Shown: piece after piece, positions 1 through 8,287 of the stretch
Layout of the letters: the number at the start of each line of letters is the position of its first letter
How positions within the stretch are numbered: position 1 is the first letter of the stretch
DNA from: Qipengyuania polymorpha
GTDB lineage: Bacteria > Pseudomonadota > Alphaproteobacteria > Sphingomonadales > Sphingomonadaceae
Assembly (NCBI RefSeq): GCF_019711435.1
Contig: NZ_JAIGNK010000002.1
Span: 124,001 to 188,000 of the forward strand
Reading direction: 5' to 3'
DNA: 64,000 bases
Program-made: the position numbers and the translations under genes
Notes under the pieces: generated by a model
Told to the model about the DNA's origin: nothing
Databases searched by the model: none
What the model saw: only the letters and a program-made list of their open reading frames with translations

Positions 1-295
1 CGATGGTGGTGCCGGTGATTGCCTCGGCAAACCCGTCCATGAGCGGGTTCAGAGCTAGCCCCACGAAGCTACCCACGAGCAGCCCTATGGCCAGCGTCAC
101 CCATATGTTGCGATAGACCATGCTGAACACGGCTTCGCGCGCGGAGCGGCTCAGCCAGAGGATAAGCGCAGTGCCGCCAAGCCAGAGCGGAGCGGTAAGG
201 TCGCTCGGCAGCAGCAGCGGAACTGCCGGGAGCAGCACGAGCGTCTTCTGCGCCCAGTCTGGCAATTTCCCAATCGCGTCGAATGCCAGCTTCAT
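1..295 (-). CDS. Membrane protein, N-terminal part (cut by window edge)
   Basis: Reading on the minus strand from ATG at 295 gives an open frame to the window edge, about 98 residues (MKLAFDAIGKLPDW...). AGGGA lies 7 bases before the ATG. The visible part has hydrophobic stretches around residues 18-28 (LVLLPAVPLLL) and 64-80 (WVTLAIGLLVGSFVGLA), so it is an integral membrane protein. The layout would fit the start of a CPBP-type intramembrane protease, but the motifs that would decide this lie outside the window. It follows phoH on the same strand after an 84-base gap and may be co-transcribed with it. Confidence 0.6.
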   Translation of the reverse strand, partial: MKLAFDAIGKLPDWAQKTLVLLPAVPLLLPSDLTAPLWLGGTALILWLSRSAREAVFSMVYRNIWVTLAIGLLVGSFVGLALNPLMDGFAEAITGTTI

Positions 296-379
296 CGTAA
301 ATCCCTGAAATGGTGAGGCTTAGACGCGTGGCATGCGGGCTCGACGAGACCAGAGCTTCTCGACCAACGGCATATTGAG

Positions 380-1411
380 TTAGGCGGAAGGTCCCTCGTA
401 AGCCTCGACGATACGGCCCACGATCGGGTGGCGCACCACGTCGGCCGCGGTGAAGCGGATGGTGCCGAAGCCTTCGGTTCCCTCCAGCTTGCCGACCGCA
501 TCGGCGAGGCCGCTCATGCCGTCGCCGCCGGGGATGTCGACCTGCCGCGGGTCGCCGCAGATGACCATGCGGCTGTTCTGGCCGAAACGGGTGAGGAACA
601 TCTTCATCTGCTCGCGCGTGGTGTTCTGCGCCTCGTCGAGGATGACGAAGGCATCGGCCAGCGTACGGCCGCGCATGAAGGCAATGGGGGCAATCTCGAT
701 TTCGCCCGAGGCGAGCCGCCGCTCGACCTGTTCGGGCGGCATGCAGTCGTAAAGCGCGTCGTAGAGCGGGCGCAGATAGGGGTCGACCTTGTCCTTCATG
801 TCACCGGGCAGGAAGCCCAGCTTTTCGCCCGCTTCCACCGCAGGACGGGACAGGATGAGGCGCTGGACACTGCCATTGATGAGCTGCGCGACCGCCTGCG
901 CCACGGCGAGATAGGTCTTGCCGGTACCTGCGGGCCCGAGCGCGAAAATGATGTCGTCGCGCACGAGACTGCGCATGTAGGTCGCCTGCATGGCGCTGCG
1001 CGGCACGATGGTCTTGCGCCGCGTGCGGATCATGATCGGCGGGCCTTCGGGCTTGCCGTCCATGATGCCGTCGAGTGTCGGTTCGTTCGACATGGCAATC
1101 AGCGATTCGATGGCACCCGCGTCGAGGTCCTGACCCAGTGCGAGGCGGTCGTACATCTCGTTGAGCACGTCACGCGCGCGGGCCACGCTGTCTTCCGGGC
1201 CTTCGATGTGGATGGCGTTGCCGCGGGCGGAGATGAACACGCCCAGCCGGTTTTCGACCTGCACCAGATTGGCATCGAACTGTCCGAAAAGCGCGCCGAG
1301 CAAGCTCTGGTTTTCGAAGTTCACATCGACCTGCGCGCGGCGAACCTCGCGCTGGGGTGCGGGCGGTTTGGTCAGGGCCGGGTCGGCCTGCCGGACTGGT
1401 TTGCGAGCCAT
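380..1411 (-). CDS. phoH: PhoH-family ATPase (YbeZ/PhoL type)
   Basis: A 343-aa cytoplasmic ATPase of the PhoH/YbeZ family, which is linked to RNA metabolism and ribosome maturation together with YbeY. An N-terminal KH-like region precedes the P-loop GPAGTGKT (about residues 159-166) and the Walker B stretch VILDEAQN; length is normal. The frame is open 15 codons further upstream, but ATG at 1411 (MARKPVRQ) has AAAGGAG directly before it, which decides the start. It lies 102 bases downstream of miaB on the same strand, the usual miaB-phoH order. The expected next gene, ybeY, is not immediately downstream; a membrane protein is there instead. Confidence 0.93.
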   Translation of the reverse strand: MARKPVRQADPALTKPPAPQREVRRAQVDVNFENQSLLGALFGQFDANLVQVENRLGVFISARGNAIHIEGPEDSVARARDVLNEMYDRLALGQDLDAGAIESLIAMSNEPTLDGIMDGKPEGPPIMIRTRRKTIVPRSAMQATYMRSLVRDDIIFALGPAGTGKTYLAVAQAVAQLINGSVQRLILSRPAVEAGEKLGFLPGDMKDKVDPYLRPLYDALYDCMPPEQVERRLASGEIEIAPIAFMRGRTLADAFVILDEAQNTTREQMKMFLTRFGQNSRMVICGDPRQVDIPGGDGMSGLADAVGKLEGTEGFGTIRFTAADVVRHPIVGRIVEAYEGPSA

Positions 1412-1513
1412 CTGCTCCTTTCGCATTAGCTGTCGAGTCGGAAGGTTACTCTTCAACGCGTATCGCGCAAGAAGGGGGCCATGTGATGGCGGTGGAAAGT
1501 CACGGAAGCGTAA

Positions 1514-2857
1514 TCAGGCCGCGACCGTTTCCTTCAGTTCCCCTGCCAGCGAGTTTGGCCCCGCCTCGACCAGTTCGGCCTGCACAAGGTCGCCGATTGC
1601 GGCATCGCCTTCGAACCACACGCTCTGGAGCCAGGGCGACTTGCCGAGCCATTGACCTGCATGCTTGCCCTTGCGTTCGACGAGGACTTCGCACGTTTTT
1701 CCGACGCTCGCCTGATTGAAGGCCAGCTGGTCGCGGTTAAGCGCGGCCTGGAGGCGCTGAAGGCGTTCGTCCATGACCTCTTTCGCGACCTGACCGTCCA
1801 TCGTCGCAGCGGGCGTGCCGGGGCGCGGGCTATACTTGAAGCTGAAGGCTTGGGCGTATTTGACCTCGTCCACCAGCGCGAGGGTTTCCTCGAACTCGGC
1901 ATCGGTCTCGCCGGGGAAGCCGACGATGAAATCGCCCGAGAGCGCAAGGTCGGGCCTTGCGTCACGAAAGCGTTCGAGCAGCTTGAGGTAGCTCTCCGCA
2001 GTGTGGCTGCGGTTCATGGCCTTGAGGACACGGTCGCTGCCTGCCTGCACCGGCAGGTGGAGGAAGGGCATGAGCTTGCCCACCTCGCCATGCGCGGCGA
2101 TCAGGTCGTCGTCCATGTCGGCCGGGTGGCTGGTGGTGTAGCGGATGCGCGCGAGGCCATCGACCTTGGCAAGATCGCGGATCAGGCCCGCTAGGCCTAC
2201 GCGATGGCCCTTCTCGTCCTCGCCGCCCCAAGCCGAGACGTTCTGGCCGAGCAGCGTGATTTCCTTCGCGCCAGCGTCGACCAGCTTCTTCGCTTCGGTC
2301 ACGAGGTCCGCATAAGGACGGCTGATTTCCGCGCCGCGGGTATAGGGCACCACGCAATAGGTGCAGAACTTGTCGCAGCCTTCCTGCACGGTGAGGAAGC
2401 TCGCCGGATTGGTGCGGCGGCGCTCGGGCAATGCGGCGAACTTGGCGATTGCCGGCATGTCGGTATCGGTCGCCCGCTCGCCCTTCACGGCCTTGTCGAG
2501 CATCTCCGGCAGGCGGTGATAGGCCTGCGGGCCGACGACCATGCTGACCGCCGGAGAGCGCTTCATGATTTCCTCGCCCTCGGCCTGCGCGACGCAGCCC
2601 GCGACCGCGATCAGCGGCTCCTTGCCGGCCTCGCGCCCCGCCTTGGTCAGGCGGCCGATGTCCGAATAGACCTTCTCCGCAGCCTTCTCGCGAATGTGAC
2701 AGGTGTTGAGCACGACGAGGTCGGCTTCCTCGCCTTCGGGCGCGGGCACGATGCCCTGCTCGCCCAGCATCTCGGCCATGCGCTCGCCATCATAGACGTT
2801 CATCTGGCAGCCGAAGCTCTTGACCCTGTAGGTCTTGGGGGTGGTGGTTGGTTTCAT
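1514..2857 (-). CDS. miaB: tRNA-2-methylthio-N6-dimethylallyladenosine synthase MiaB
   Basis: A radical-SAM methylthiotransferase that adds a 2-methylthio group to i6A37 of tRNAs reading UNN codons. From ATG 2857 ([20 protein letters not shown]) it is 447 aa. The UPF0004 domain carries its three cluster cysteines ([23 protein letters not shown]), then comes the radical-SAM motif CDKFCTYC, then a TRAM domain. The frame is open further upstream, but the first bases of this ATG form an ATGA overlap with the stop of the preceding gene, and homology begins here. It is translationally coupled to the AbiGi-like gene upstream, and phoH follows. Confidence 0.95.
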   Translation of the reverse strand: MKPTTTPKTYRVKSFGCQMNVYDGERMAEMLGEQGIVPAPEGEEADLVVLNTCHIREKAAEKVYSDIGRLTKAGREAGKEPLIAVAGCVAQAEGEEIMKRSPAVSMVVGPQAYHRLPEMLDKAVKGERATDTDMPAIAKFAALPERRRTNPASFLTVQEGCDKFCTYCVVPYTRGAEISRPYADLVTEAKKLVDAGAKEITLLGQNVSAWGGEDEKGHRVGLAGLIRDLAKVDGLARIRYTTSHPADMDDDLIAAHGEVGKLMPFLHLPVQAGSDRVLKAMNRSHTAESYLKLLERFRDARPDLALSGDFIVGFPGETDAEFEETLALVDEVKYAQAFSFKYSPRPGTPAATMDGQVAKEVMDERLQRLQAALNRDQLAFNQASVGKTCEVLVERKGKHAGQWLGKSPWLQSVWFEGDAAIGDLVQAELVEAGPNSLAGELKETVAA

Positions 2858-3438
2858 TCTTCGTCTATGGTCGGGAGATACAGATCTACGTCTACGCCAA
2901 GGTCTTCCAGCGCCAGGAAATGCCATGGAAAAGGTTCGGTATGCTCTTCATACCAGACATCCTGAAACGCTCTAATGACATCCCTCTGTGGCACAAGAAG
3001 CGTCACGTCGTCAGGAGTGAACTTGAGCTGATCTGTTTTGACCCTCCATTCTCTTTCCCAAGTATAATCAATGGAACGGTTGGTTCCGATGAAGAACCTG
3101 ACATGCAGATGCTTTTTGTCGTCAGGAAGCTTTTCGTAATCGGGATCTGGCTGGTAGATTACCGGCCTTCCACCAGCCTTGAAGATGAATCGCTTTGAAA
3201 AAATGAAGCCGTACGGTCGATACTTGAACTGCTTCTTTTCATGCCCGAGAATAAATGGAAGCTTCGAGACTGGCGCTTCTGAAAAGCAGACGCACTGATG
3301 CTGGCCTTTGATAAAGCCAGTGCCACCACGAAGGCGTCTCTCGTTGACAATCTTTTCGAATGTAAATGCTGCATCGTCCCCCTTAGTGAGGTGAACTAGC
3401 TTATTCGAGAGATCGTCTCGTATTACGGAATCAGCCAA
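2854..3438 (-). CDS. AbiGi-like putative phage-resistance protein
   Basis: A 194-aa soluble protein with no signal peptide. Visible blocks are [41 protein letters not shown] and TWEREWRVK. This layout resembles proteins named AbiGi or DUF2971-like, associated with abortive infection; the pattern could also suit an ADP-ribosyltransferase-like fold. Function is inferred only. The start is TTG at 3438 inside the last codons of the cyclophilin gene (TTGGCTGA overlap), with GAAGG about 8 bases before it; there is no ATG nearby. Its end overlaps miaB by ATGA. It is AT-richer than its neighbours (25 of 60 bases G/C at 3061-3120), suggesting acquisition. Confidence 0.75.
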   Translation of the reverse strand: MADSVIRDDLSNKLVHLTKGDDAAFTFEKIVNERRLRGGTGFIKGQHQCVCFSEAPVSKLPFILGHEKKQFKYRPYGFIFSKRFIFKAGGRPVIYQPDPDYEKLPDDKKHLHVRFFIGTNRSIDYTWEREWRVKTDQLKFTPDDVTLLVPQRDVIRAFQDVWYEEHTEPFPWHFLALEDLGVDVDLYLPTIDEE

Positions 3439-3892
3439 CAGTCGCCTTCACGATCTTGCCCGGGTTTGCCGGCGGCTCGCCCTTGGGCAGCGCGTCGACG
3501 TGTTCCATGCCGCTCTCGACCTGGCCCCAGACGGTGTACTGGCCGTCGAGGAATTCCGCATCGTCGAAGCAGATGAAGAACTGGCTGTTGGCGCTGTCGG
3601 GCACCTGGGTGCGGGCCATCGAGCAGGTGCCGCGGGTGTGCGGTTCGCTGTTGAATTCGGCCTTGAGGTCGGGCTTGTCGCTGCCGCCCATGCCGGTGCC
3701 GGTCGGATCGCCGCCCTGCGCCATGAAGCCGGGGATCACGCGGTGGAAGACCACGCCGTCGTAGAAACCCTCGCCCGCCAGCGTCGTGATACGCTCGACA
3801 TGGCCGGGTGCAAGGTCGGGGCGCAGCTTGATCACCACGTCCTTGTTTTCGCCGTCGCCGGTGTCGAGGGTGAAGGTGAGTTTGTCGGCCAT
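3431..3892 (-). CDS. Cyclophilin-type peptidyl-prolyl cis-trans isomerase
   Basis: A 153-aa cyclophilin that catalyses cis-trans isomerisation of Xaa-Pro bonds. It carries the family blocks VVFHRVIPGFMAQGGDPTGTG (active-site R and F), GTCSMART and NSQFFICF. There is no signal peptide, so it is likely cytoplasmic. The frame stays open upstream of ATG 3892, but the cyclophilin fold starts at MADKLTFTLDTG, so this start is chosen. It appears to be the first gene of a minus-strand run: its stop region contains the TTG start of the AbiGi-like gene, followed by miaB and phoH. Confidence 0.93.
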   Translation of the reverse strand: MADKLTFTLDTGDGENKDVVIKLRPDLAPGHVERITTLAGEGFYDGVVFHRVIPGFMAQGGDPTGTGMGGSDKPDLKAEFNSEPHTRGTCSMARTQVPDSANSQFFICFDDAEFLDGQYTVWGQVESGMEHVDALPKGEPPANPGKIVKATVG

Positions 3893-3986
3893 GCGGCGAA
3901 TCTCCAGTATCTGGTTTGAACTTACGCCGGCCCACATAGGTCGGCAGCCCGCATATGGCTAGGCCGCCGACCCTTGGGGGAAGCAG

Positions 3987-5477
3987 CTAGCCGCCCTGCC
4001 CCATATGCGCGTTCATCTGCTCGACGTTCTCGCGAACCTCCTGCAGCAGCCCGTCGAGCGCCGCGCGGTCACGCAGTACGCCGCCCTGTATGACCGCCTC
4101 GATTGTGGTCGTGTGTTCGATGGCCGCCAGCGGGTCGGCACGAAGCAGCACGAGGTCGGCGACCTTGCCTTCCGAAATACCGCCCAGCTCATCGCTGCGG
4201 CCAAGGTACTCGGCAGGCACGCTGGTCGCCGCCTGCAACGCTTCCATCGGGGTTAGCCCCGCATCGACGAGGAAACCGAGCTCGTCGTGCAGGCTGAAGC
4301 CGGGGAAGACCATCGTGTCGTTGGCATCGGTGCCCGCCATGATTTTCACCCCTGCCTCATGCGCCATGCCGGTGGTGGTGAGGCCGAGCTTGAAGAAATC
4401 CTCGAGGTCGGCGGTCTGCTCGGGCGAGGCCTGAGCGGTGCGGTCGAGGTCGCGGGTCCAGTCTGCCACCTGAAGGTCCAGCAGGTACCGGAGGCGCGGG
4501 TCGTCGCGGTAGCTCTCCTCGCCCGCGCGGTAGTCCATCTCGCGGGTGAGATGTGTGGGGACGTACCAGACGTCGTTCGCCACCATCGCCTCGATATGCG
4601 GCGCGCATAGCGCCTCGTCGAAGGTGTCTCTAACGCCTGCAGGACGCTTCGAGCGGTCGGGCCAGGGAATGTCCTCGCCGCGCACCTTGCGCATGATCTG
4701 GTCGCGGAAGCCCTCGCCGAATGTCGAGCAATCGAGCGGCAGGTCGCGCGCGTGCTCGATCGTGTCCATGCCCATGCCCGCCACATCGGCGATGCTGAAC
4801 ATCATCGGGATGTGGCCGCCGACGCGGACGCCGCGCTCCTCCGCCTCGGCCATCAGGCCGGTGAAGGCATCGGGGTGCATTTCCTGCGAGACCTTGATGA
4901 GATCGGGACCGCGTTCGGCGAGGCCTGCCACGGTGGCGCGTCCATCATCGGCATCGAAGGGTGCGTAGAGCACTTGCCCCTCGCTTGCGTTGGGCGGACG
5001 GTTGCTGTCGACCTTGAAGGTGGACAGTACCAGCAGCCGCGGCCCGACCATCTCGCCGGCCTCGATTTTCGCCGCGCTCTCGCGCATCTCGCCAAGGCAC
5101 ATGTAGACCGTGCCAGGGGAGACGCAGTCACTCCCCATTTCGCGCACGCCGGTGACACCATTGGCGGTCATCAGCTTGAGCGAATTCTCGTGAACGGGCC
5201 GGATGCTGGTGTGGACGTGCATGTCCATCAGTCCGGGAATAAGGAACTTGCCCGAACCATCCACCGTGGCCGCAGCCTCGAATTCGCCCGCGCCCGAAGC
5301 GACAACCGCCACGATGCGCCCCTCGTCGATAACGACATCGCGGCCTTCGCTGCGGGTTTGCGTCTGCGTGTCGATGACCGTGACGTCTTCGATGACCAGG
5401 TCGACCTCCTTCGCCAGCGCGCCGGTCGAAACCGACGCCAGCAAGGCAAGCCCAAGTCCAAGGGTGCGCGCGTGCAT
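3987..5477 (-). CDS. Secreted amidohydrolase-family protein
   Basis: A 496-aa metal-dependent hydrolase of the amidohydrolase superfamily (imidazolonepropionase-like group). A signal peptide (MHARTLGLGLALLASVSTGALA) sends it to the periplasm. The metal-binding HVH is at residues 87-89, further histidines lie in GGHIP and DTIEHARDL, and the catalytic aspartate in AGTDAND; the C-terminus has the usual LGGISEGKVADLVLL. Substrate is unknown; relatives act on Xaa-Pro dipeptides or cyclic imides. ATG 5477 has AGGAGAG about 8 bases upstream and starts the signal peptide. The same frame is open far upstream, antisense to mgtE, but that extension is not coding. Confidence 0.92.
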   Translation of the reverse strand: MHARTLGLGLALLASVSTGALAKEVDLVIEDVTVIDTQTQTRSEGRDVVIDEGRIVAVVASGAGEFEAAATVDGSGKFLIPGLMDMHVHTSIRPVHENSLKLMTANGVTGVREMGSDCVSPGTVYMCLGEMRESAAKIEAGEMVGPRLLVLSTFKVDSNRPPNASEGQVLYAPFDADDGRATVAGLAERGPDLIKVSQEMHPDAFTGLMAEAEERGVRVGGHIPMMFSIADVAGMGMDTIEHARDLPLDCSTFGEGFRDQIMRKVRGEDIPWPDRSKRPAGVRDTFDEALCAPHIEAMVANDVWYVPTHLTREMDYRAGEESYRDDPRLRYLLDLQVADWTRDLDRTAQASPEQTADLEDFFKLGLTTTGMAHEAGVKIMAGTDANDTMVFPGFSLHDELGFLVDAGLTPMEALQAATSVPAEYLGRSDELGGISEGKVADLVLLRADPLAAIEHTTTIEAVIQGGVLRDRAALDGLLQEVRENVEQMNAHMGQGG

Positions 5478-5591
5478 TGTGTTCTCTCCTCCCGATTGAA
5501 TGCAGCGACGACCTACGTGTGTTGCTGAGTTAATACAATACATTTCTTCACGAAACTTGCTTTTCCGCCCATCGCTTATAGAGCCGCGAAC

Positions 5592-7040
5592 ATGGCGGAG
5601 GACGAGCGCACCCTCGATGGCGATGATACGGCTCTGGCGGATACGCCGGAGGAAGGCGCGCGCCCGGACGACCGCATCGACGACGCGCGCATGGACGAGG
5701 AAAACACGCTGAAGCGCGAGTTCGTCCGCTCGGTCGAGGATGCGCTCGATGCGGGCGCGAGCGGCGAGCTCTACGACCTTGTCGAACCGCTCCACCCCGC
5801 CGACGTCGCCGACTTGCTCGAACTCTTCGACAAGGACGACCGCCACCGCCTCGCCACCGAAATCACCGATTTGATGACTTCGGAAGTCGTTGCCGAACTC
5901 AACGACTACGTGCGCGAGGAGATGATGGAGGCGCTGCCCGCCGATGCGGTGGCGCAGATTGCCGAGCAGCTGGAAACCGACGACGCCGTCCAGCTTATCG
6001 AGGATTTGGACGAGGACGACCAGAAGGCCATCCTCGCCGAGCTCGACCCCGAAGACCGCATCGCCATCCAGACCGCGCTCTCCTACCCGGAAGAGACCGC
6101 AGGCCGCCTGATGAGCCGCGACTTCGTGGCGGTGCCCGAACACATCACGGTCGGCGACCTCATCGATTTCCTGCGTGACGGGCGCGACTTGCCCGACGAT
6201 TTCTTCGAAGTCTTCGTCATCGACCAGCGCATGCATCCGGTCGGCACCTGCCAACTTTCCTGGATCCTGCGCACGCCGCGCGACGTGCAGCTGGGCGACG
6301 TGATGAAGCGCGACCAGACGCTGGTCCCCGCCATGCTCGACCAGGAAGAGGTCGGGCTGATGTTCCAGAAGTACAACCTCATCAGCGCTGCCGTAATCGA
6401 CGAGGACGGAAGGCTGGTCGGCCAGATGACGGTCGACGACATCGTCCACATCATCGCCGAAGAAGCGGGCGAGGACGCCCTGCTGATGTCCGGCGCGGGC
6501 GAAGGCGACATCAACGAGCCTATCCGCGAGGCCTATTCCAGCCGCGTGCGCTGGCTGGTCGCAAACCTCGGCACGGCGCTGGTCGCCAGCCTCATCATTG
6601 CCTTGTTCGGTGCGGCGATCGAGCAGCTTGTTGCGCTCGCCGTCCTCATGCCCATCGTCGCCAGCATCGGCGGCAATGCAGGCACGCAGACCATGGCAGT
6701 GACCGTGCGCGCCATCGCGATGAACCAGCTGACCAGCTCGAACACGGGCCGCATATTGTGGCGCGAATTCCGCGTGGCGATGCTCAACGGCGTGACTATC
6801 GCTGTGCTTATCGGACTGGCGACCGCGGTCATCTTCACCCCGCTGCTGGGCGCGGTGATTGCGCTCGCCATGGTCATCAACGTGGCGACTGCGGGACTTG
6901 CCGGCGTGCTGGTTCCGGTCGCCTTCGAACGGCTCGACCAGGACCCTGCCGTGGCGAGCAGCGTCTTCGTGACAATGATTACCGATTCGATGGGCTTCTT
7001 CGCCTTCCTCGGCCTTGCCGTGGCGATGCAGGTGGTTTGA
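5592..7040 (+). CDS. mgtE: Magnesium transporter MgtE
   Basis: A 482-aa MgtE-family Mg2+ channel in the inner membrane. The order is an acidic N-terminal domain (about residues 40-165, rich in E/D as in MgtE gating domains), a pair of CBS domains (about 170-290, including VFVIDQRMHPVG and AAVIDEDGRLVGQMTVDDIV), then five membrane segments from about residue 315. IVASIGGNAGTQTMAV matches the conserved pore region. Start ATG 5592 lacks a strong ribosome site. It is divergent from the amidohydrolase and followed after 36 bases by the DUF1489 gene. In this family Mg2+ binding to the cytosolic domains closes the channel. Confidence 0.95.
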   Translation: MAEDERTLDGDDTALADTPEEGARPDDRIDDARMDEENTLKREFVRSVEDALDAGASGELYDLVEPLHPADVADLLELFDKDDRHRLATEITDLMTSEVVAELNDYVREEMMEALPADAVAQIAEQLETDDAVQLIEDLDEDDQKAILAELDPEDRIAIQTALSYPEETAGRLMSRDFVAVPEHITVGDLIDFLRDGRDLPDDFFEVFVIDQRMHPVGTCQLSWILRTPRDVQLGDVMKRDQTLVPAMLDQEEVGLMFQKYNLISAAVIDEDGRLVGQMTVDDIVHIIAEEAGEDALLMSGAGEGDINEPIREAYSSRVRWLVANLGTALVASLIIALFGAAIEQLVALAVLMPIVASIGGNAGTQTMAVTVRAIAMNQLTSSNTGRILWREFRVAMLNGVTIAVLIGLATAVIFTPLLGAVIALAMVINVATAGLAGVLVPVAFERLDQDPAVASSVFVTMITDSMGFFAFLGLAVAMQVV

Positions 7041-7076
7041 CTTGAGGATGCTGGGAAAGGCCCTACATCCGGTCCC

Positions 7077-7466
7077 ATGCCGCTCCACCTGACCAAGATC
7101 GCTTTCGGCGCGCAGAGCTTCGGCGATATCGAAAGCTGGTATGCGCAGCGGCGCAGCCCCAACCTCACGACGCGCTATCGCCCGACCAGGTGGGAAGAGT
7201 GCATCGGCGGCTCGCTCTACTGGATCCACCAGCACAGCATTGTCGCACGCAGCGAAATTCTCGGTTTCAGCGAGACTTCGACCGGGCGCTGGTCGATCGA
7301 CCTCAAACCCGAACTCGTCCGCGTCCATCCCCGCCCCAAGCGCGCCCACCAGGGCTGGCGCTACCTCAAGGGCGACCCCCCGCGCGATCTCGAGCCGGGT
7401 GAGGACATCGGCGATGTTTTGCCCGGAAAGCTTGCGGGCAAGCTTGAACGCCTCGGCCTCATCTGA
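7077..7466 (+). CDS. DUF1489 family protein
   Basis: A 129-aa cytoplasmic protein of the alphaproteobacterial DUF1489 family, recognised from MPLHLTKIAFGAQSF, GGSLYWIHQH, RSEILGF and HQGWRYLKGDPP. No function is established for the family and no catalytic motif stands out. It lies 36 bases behind mgtE on the same strand and may be transcribed with it. Its stop at 7464-7466 is followed 12 bases later by the EcfG-type promoter of the next gene. Confidence 0.9.
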   Translation: MPLHLTKIAFGAQSFGDIESWYAQRRSPNLTTRYRPTRWEECIGGSLYWIHQHSIVARSEILGFSETSTGRWSIDLKPELVRVHPRPKRAHQGWRYLKGDPPRDLEPGEDIGDVLPGKLAGKLERLGLI

Positions 7467-7477
7467 CTGCGCGGCGC

Positions 7478-7502
7478 GGAACCCTCTTCTCCACATACCG
7501 TT
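7478..7502 (+). promoter_or_regulatory. EcfG (general stress) type promoter
   Basis: GGAAC at 7478-7482 and CGTT at 7499-7502, separated by 16 bases. This matches the alphaproteobacterial EcfG consensus GGAAC-N16/17-CGTT. It lies in the gap between the DUF1489 gene and the entericidin-like gene and would start transcription near 7510, giving a leader of about 50 bases. Role inferred from the motif and position. Confidence 0.65.
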
Positions 7503-7560
7503 GTGCAATCATCGACTTATCCGCGGAGAGTGGTCGGTCCGCACATTGAGGAGAGAGACA

Positions 7561-7692
7561 ATGAAAAAGCTGCTTATGGTCGCCCTCGGCGGAACCGCAT
7601 TCCTGCTTTCGGCCTGCAACACGGTGCAAGGCCTTGGCGAAGACGTCGAGTCGGTCGGCGAATGCGCTGACGGTATCGAAGGCAACTGCTGA
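7561..7692 (+). CDS. Entericidin A/B-like small lipoprotein
   Basis: A 43-aa lipoprotein precursor: MKKLLMVALGGTAFLLSAC gives a signal peptide ending in the lipobox LSAC, followed by a short mature part (NTVQGLGEDVESVGECADG...) with the NT-GxGxDV pattern of entericidin-type peptides. The family covers small membrane lipopeptides linked to stress-induced lysis or stasis. Start ATG 7561 is set by AGGAGAGAG just upstream; the longer frame upstream is not coding. It is preceded by an EcfG-type promoter and followed by a hairpin terminator, so it looks like a one-gene stress unit. Confidence 0.88.
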   Translation: MKKLLMVALGGTAFLLSACNTVQGLGEDVESVGECADGIEGNC

Positions 7693-7717
7693 CACGCCGA
7701 TTACGCAAGGACACGAC

Positions 7718-7759
7718 AAAAGGGCGCTGCTCCGACAAGGAGTGGCGCCCTTTGTCTTT
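7718..7759 (+). terminator. Hairpin terminator after entericidin gene
   Basis: AAAGGGCGC (7719-7727) pairs with GCGCCCTTT (7745-7753), with further near-complementary bases TGCTCC/GGAGTG inside. The right arm ends in TTT, followed by GTCTTT. It is placed 26 bases after the entericidin stop and before the next promoter. Confidence 0.7.
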
Positions 7760-7796
7760 GCAGCAGAGAAGCCGAGCCTCAGCCGCGATGAATGGC

Positions 7797-7822
7797 GGAA
7801 CATGGGCGCGCCCTAGTCCGTT
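7797..7822 (+). promoter_or_regulatory. EcfG (general stress) type promoter
   Basis: GGAAC at 7797-7801 and CGTT at 7819-7822, spacing 17. It fits the EcfG consensus and lies 24 bases before the ATG of the 81-aa gene, giving a predicted leader of only about 15 bases that just contains the AAAGGAG ribosome site. It is the second such site within 320 bases. Confidence 0.65.
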
Positions 7823-7845
7823 GATAAGGCAAAGGAGATTTACCC

Positions 7846-8091
7846 ATGCCCGAACGCCAGTCCATGCACCCCGACAATGAACTCATCGACGAGATGACCG
7901 AATACCCCACGCCTTCGCAGCAGAGCGCATCGGGTGGCGAGGTGAACCGCCAGGTCGGCAGCCGCGCAGAACTCAATCGCGCCTTCGACCCCGACAATCG
8001 CGAACCGGAAATCGGCTCCGATAATCCGGCACAGGATGCCATGAAGGGCGAAAAGACCCGTCAGGCCATGCAGGACAGCCGCTCGAGCTAA
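7846..8091 (+). CDS. Small hydrophilic protein, probable stress protein
   Basis: An 81-aa protein with no membrane segment or signal peptide, rich in polar and charged residues (MPERQSMHPDNELIDEM..., then DPDNREPEIGSDNPAQDAMKGEKTRQAMQ), so probably largely disordered. I do not recognise a named family; similar small proteins occur in sphingomonads. Start ATG 7846 has AAAGGAGA about 8 bases upstream. The EcfG-type promoter directly in front suggests induction in the general stress response. A terminator follows at 8118. Confidence 0.8.
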   Translation: MPERQSMHPDNELIDEMTEYPTPSQQSASGGEVNRQVGSRAELNRAFDPDNREPEIGSDNPAQDAMKGEKTRQAMQDSRSS

Positions 8092-8117
8092 GCTGCCCCA
8101 AATATGAATTGTTATCG

Positions 8118-8147
8118 ATAGCCCCGCCCTTCCCGGTGGGGCTATTG
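8118..8147 (+). terminator. Hairpin terminator after the 81-aa gene
   Basis: ATAGCCCC (8118-8125) pairs with GGGGCTAT (8138-8145), 12-base loop that can close further by GC pairs. The T run is short (TTG). It lies 26 bases after the stop of the 81-aa gene. Confidence 0.6.
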
Positions 8148-8287
8148 CTATCTGCCGCTTGGAGCTTCGTTTTGAAGCTGGCGGAGGATACGAAACAGGA
8201 GCCACATTGCTGTGGCCCCTGCCATCCGCAGTGACCTCGAATCCCGCAGTCATCGAGGCCCTTGCGAAGGAAATTCCGGTGCGCGGA

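Noticed and set aside
320-373. A 17-codon minus frame just after phoH (MPLVEKLWSRRARMPRV)
   Set aside because: No ribosome site, no hydrophobic or conserved look; too short to support.
5478-7508. A very long minus frame continuing upstream of the amidohydrolase
   Set aside because: It is antisense to mgtE, whose domains are clear, and the amidohydrolase has its own signal peptide and ribosome site at 5477.
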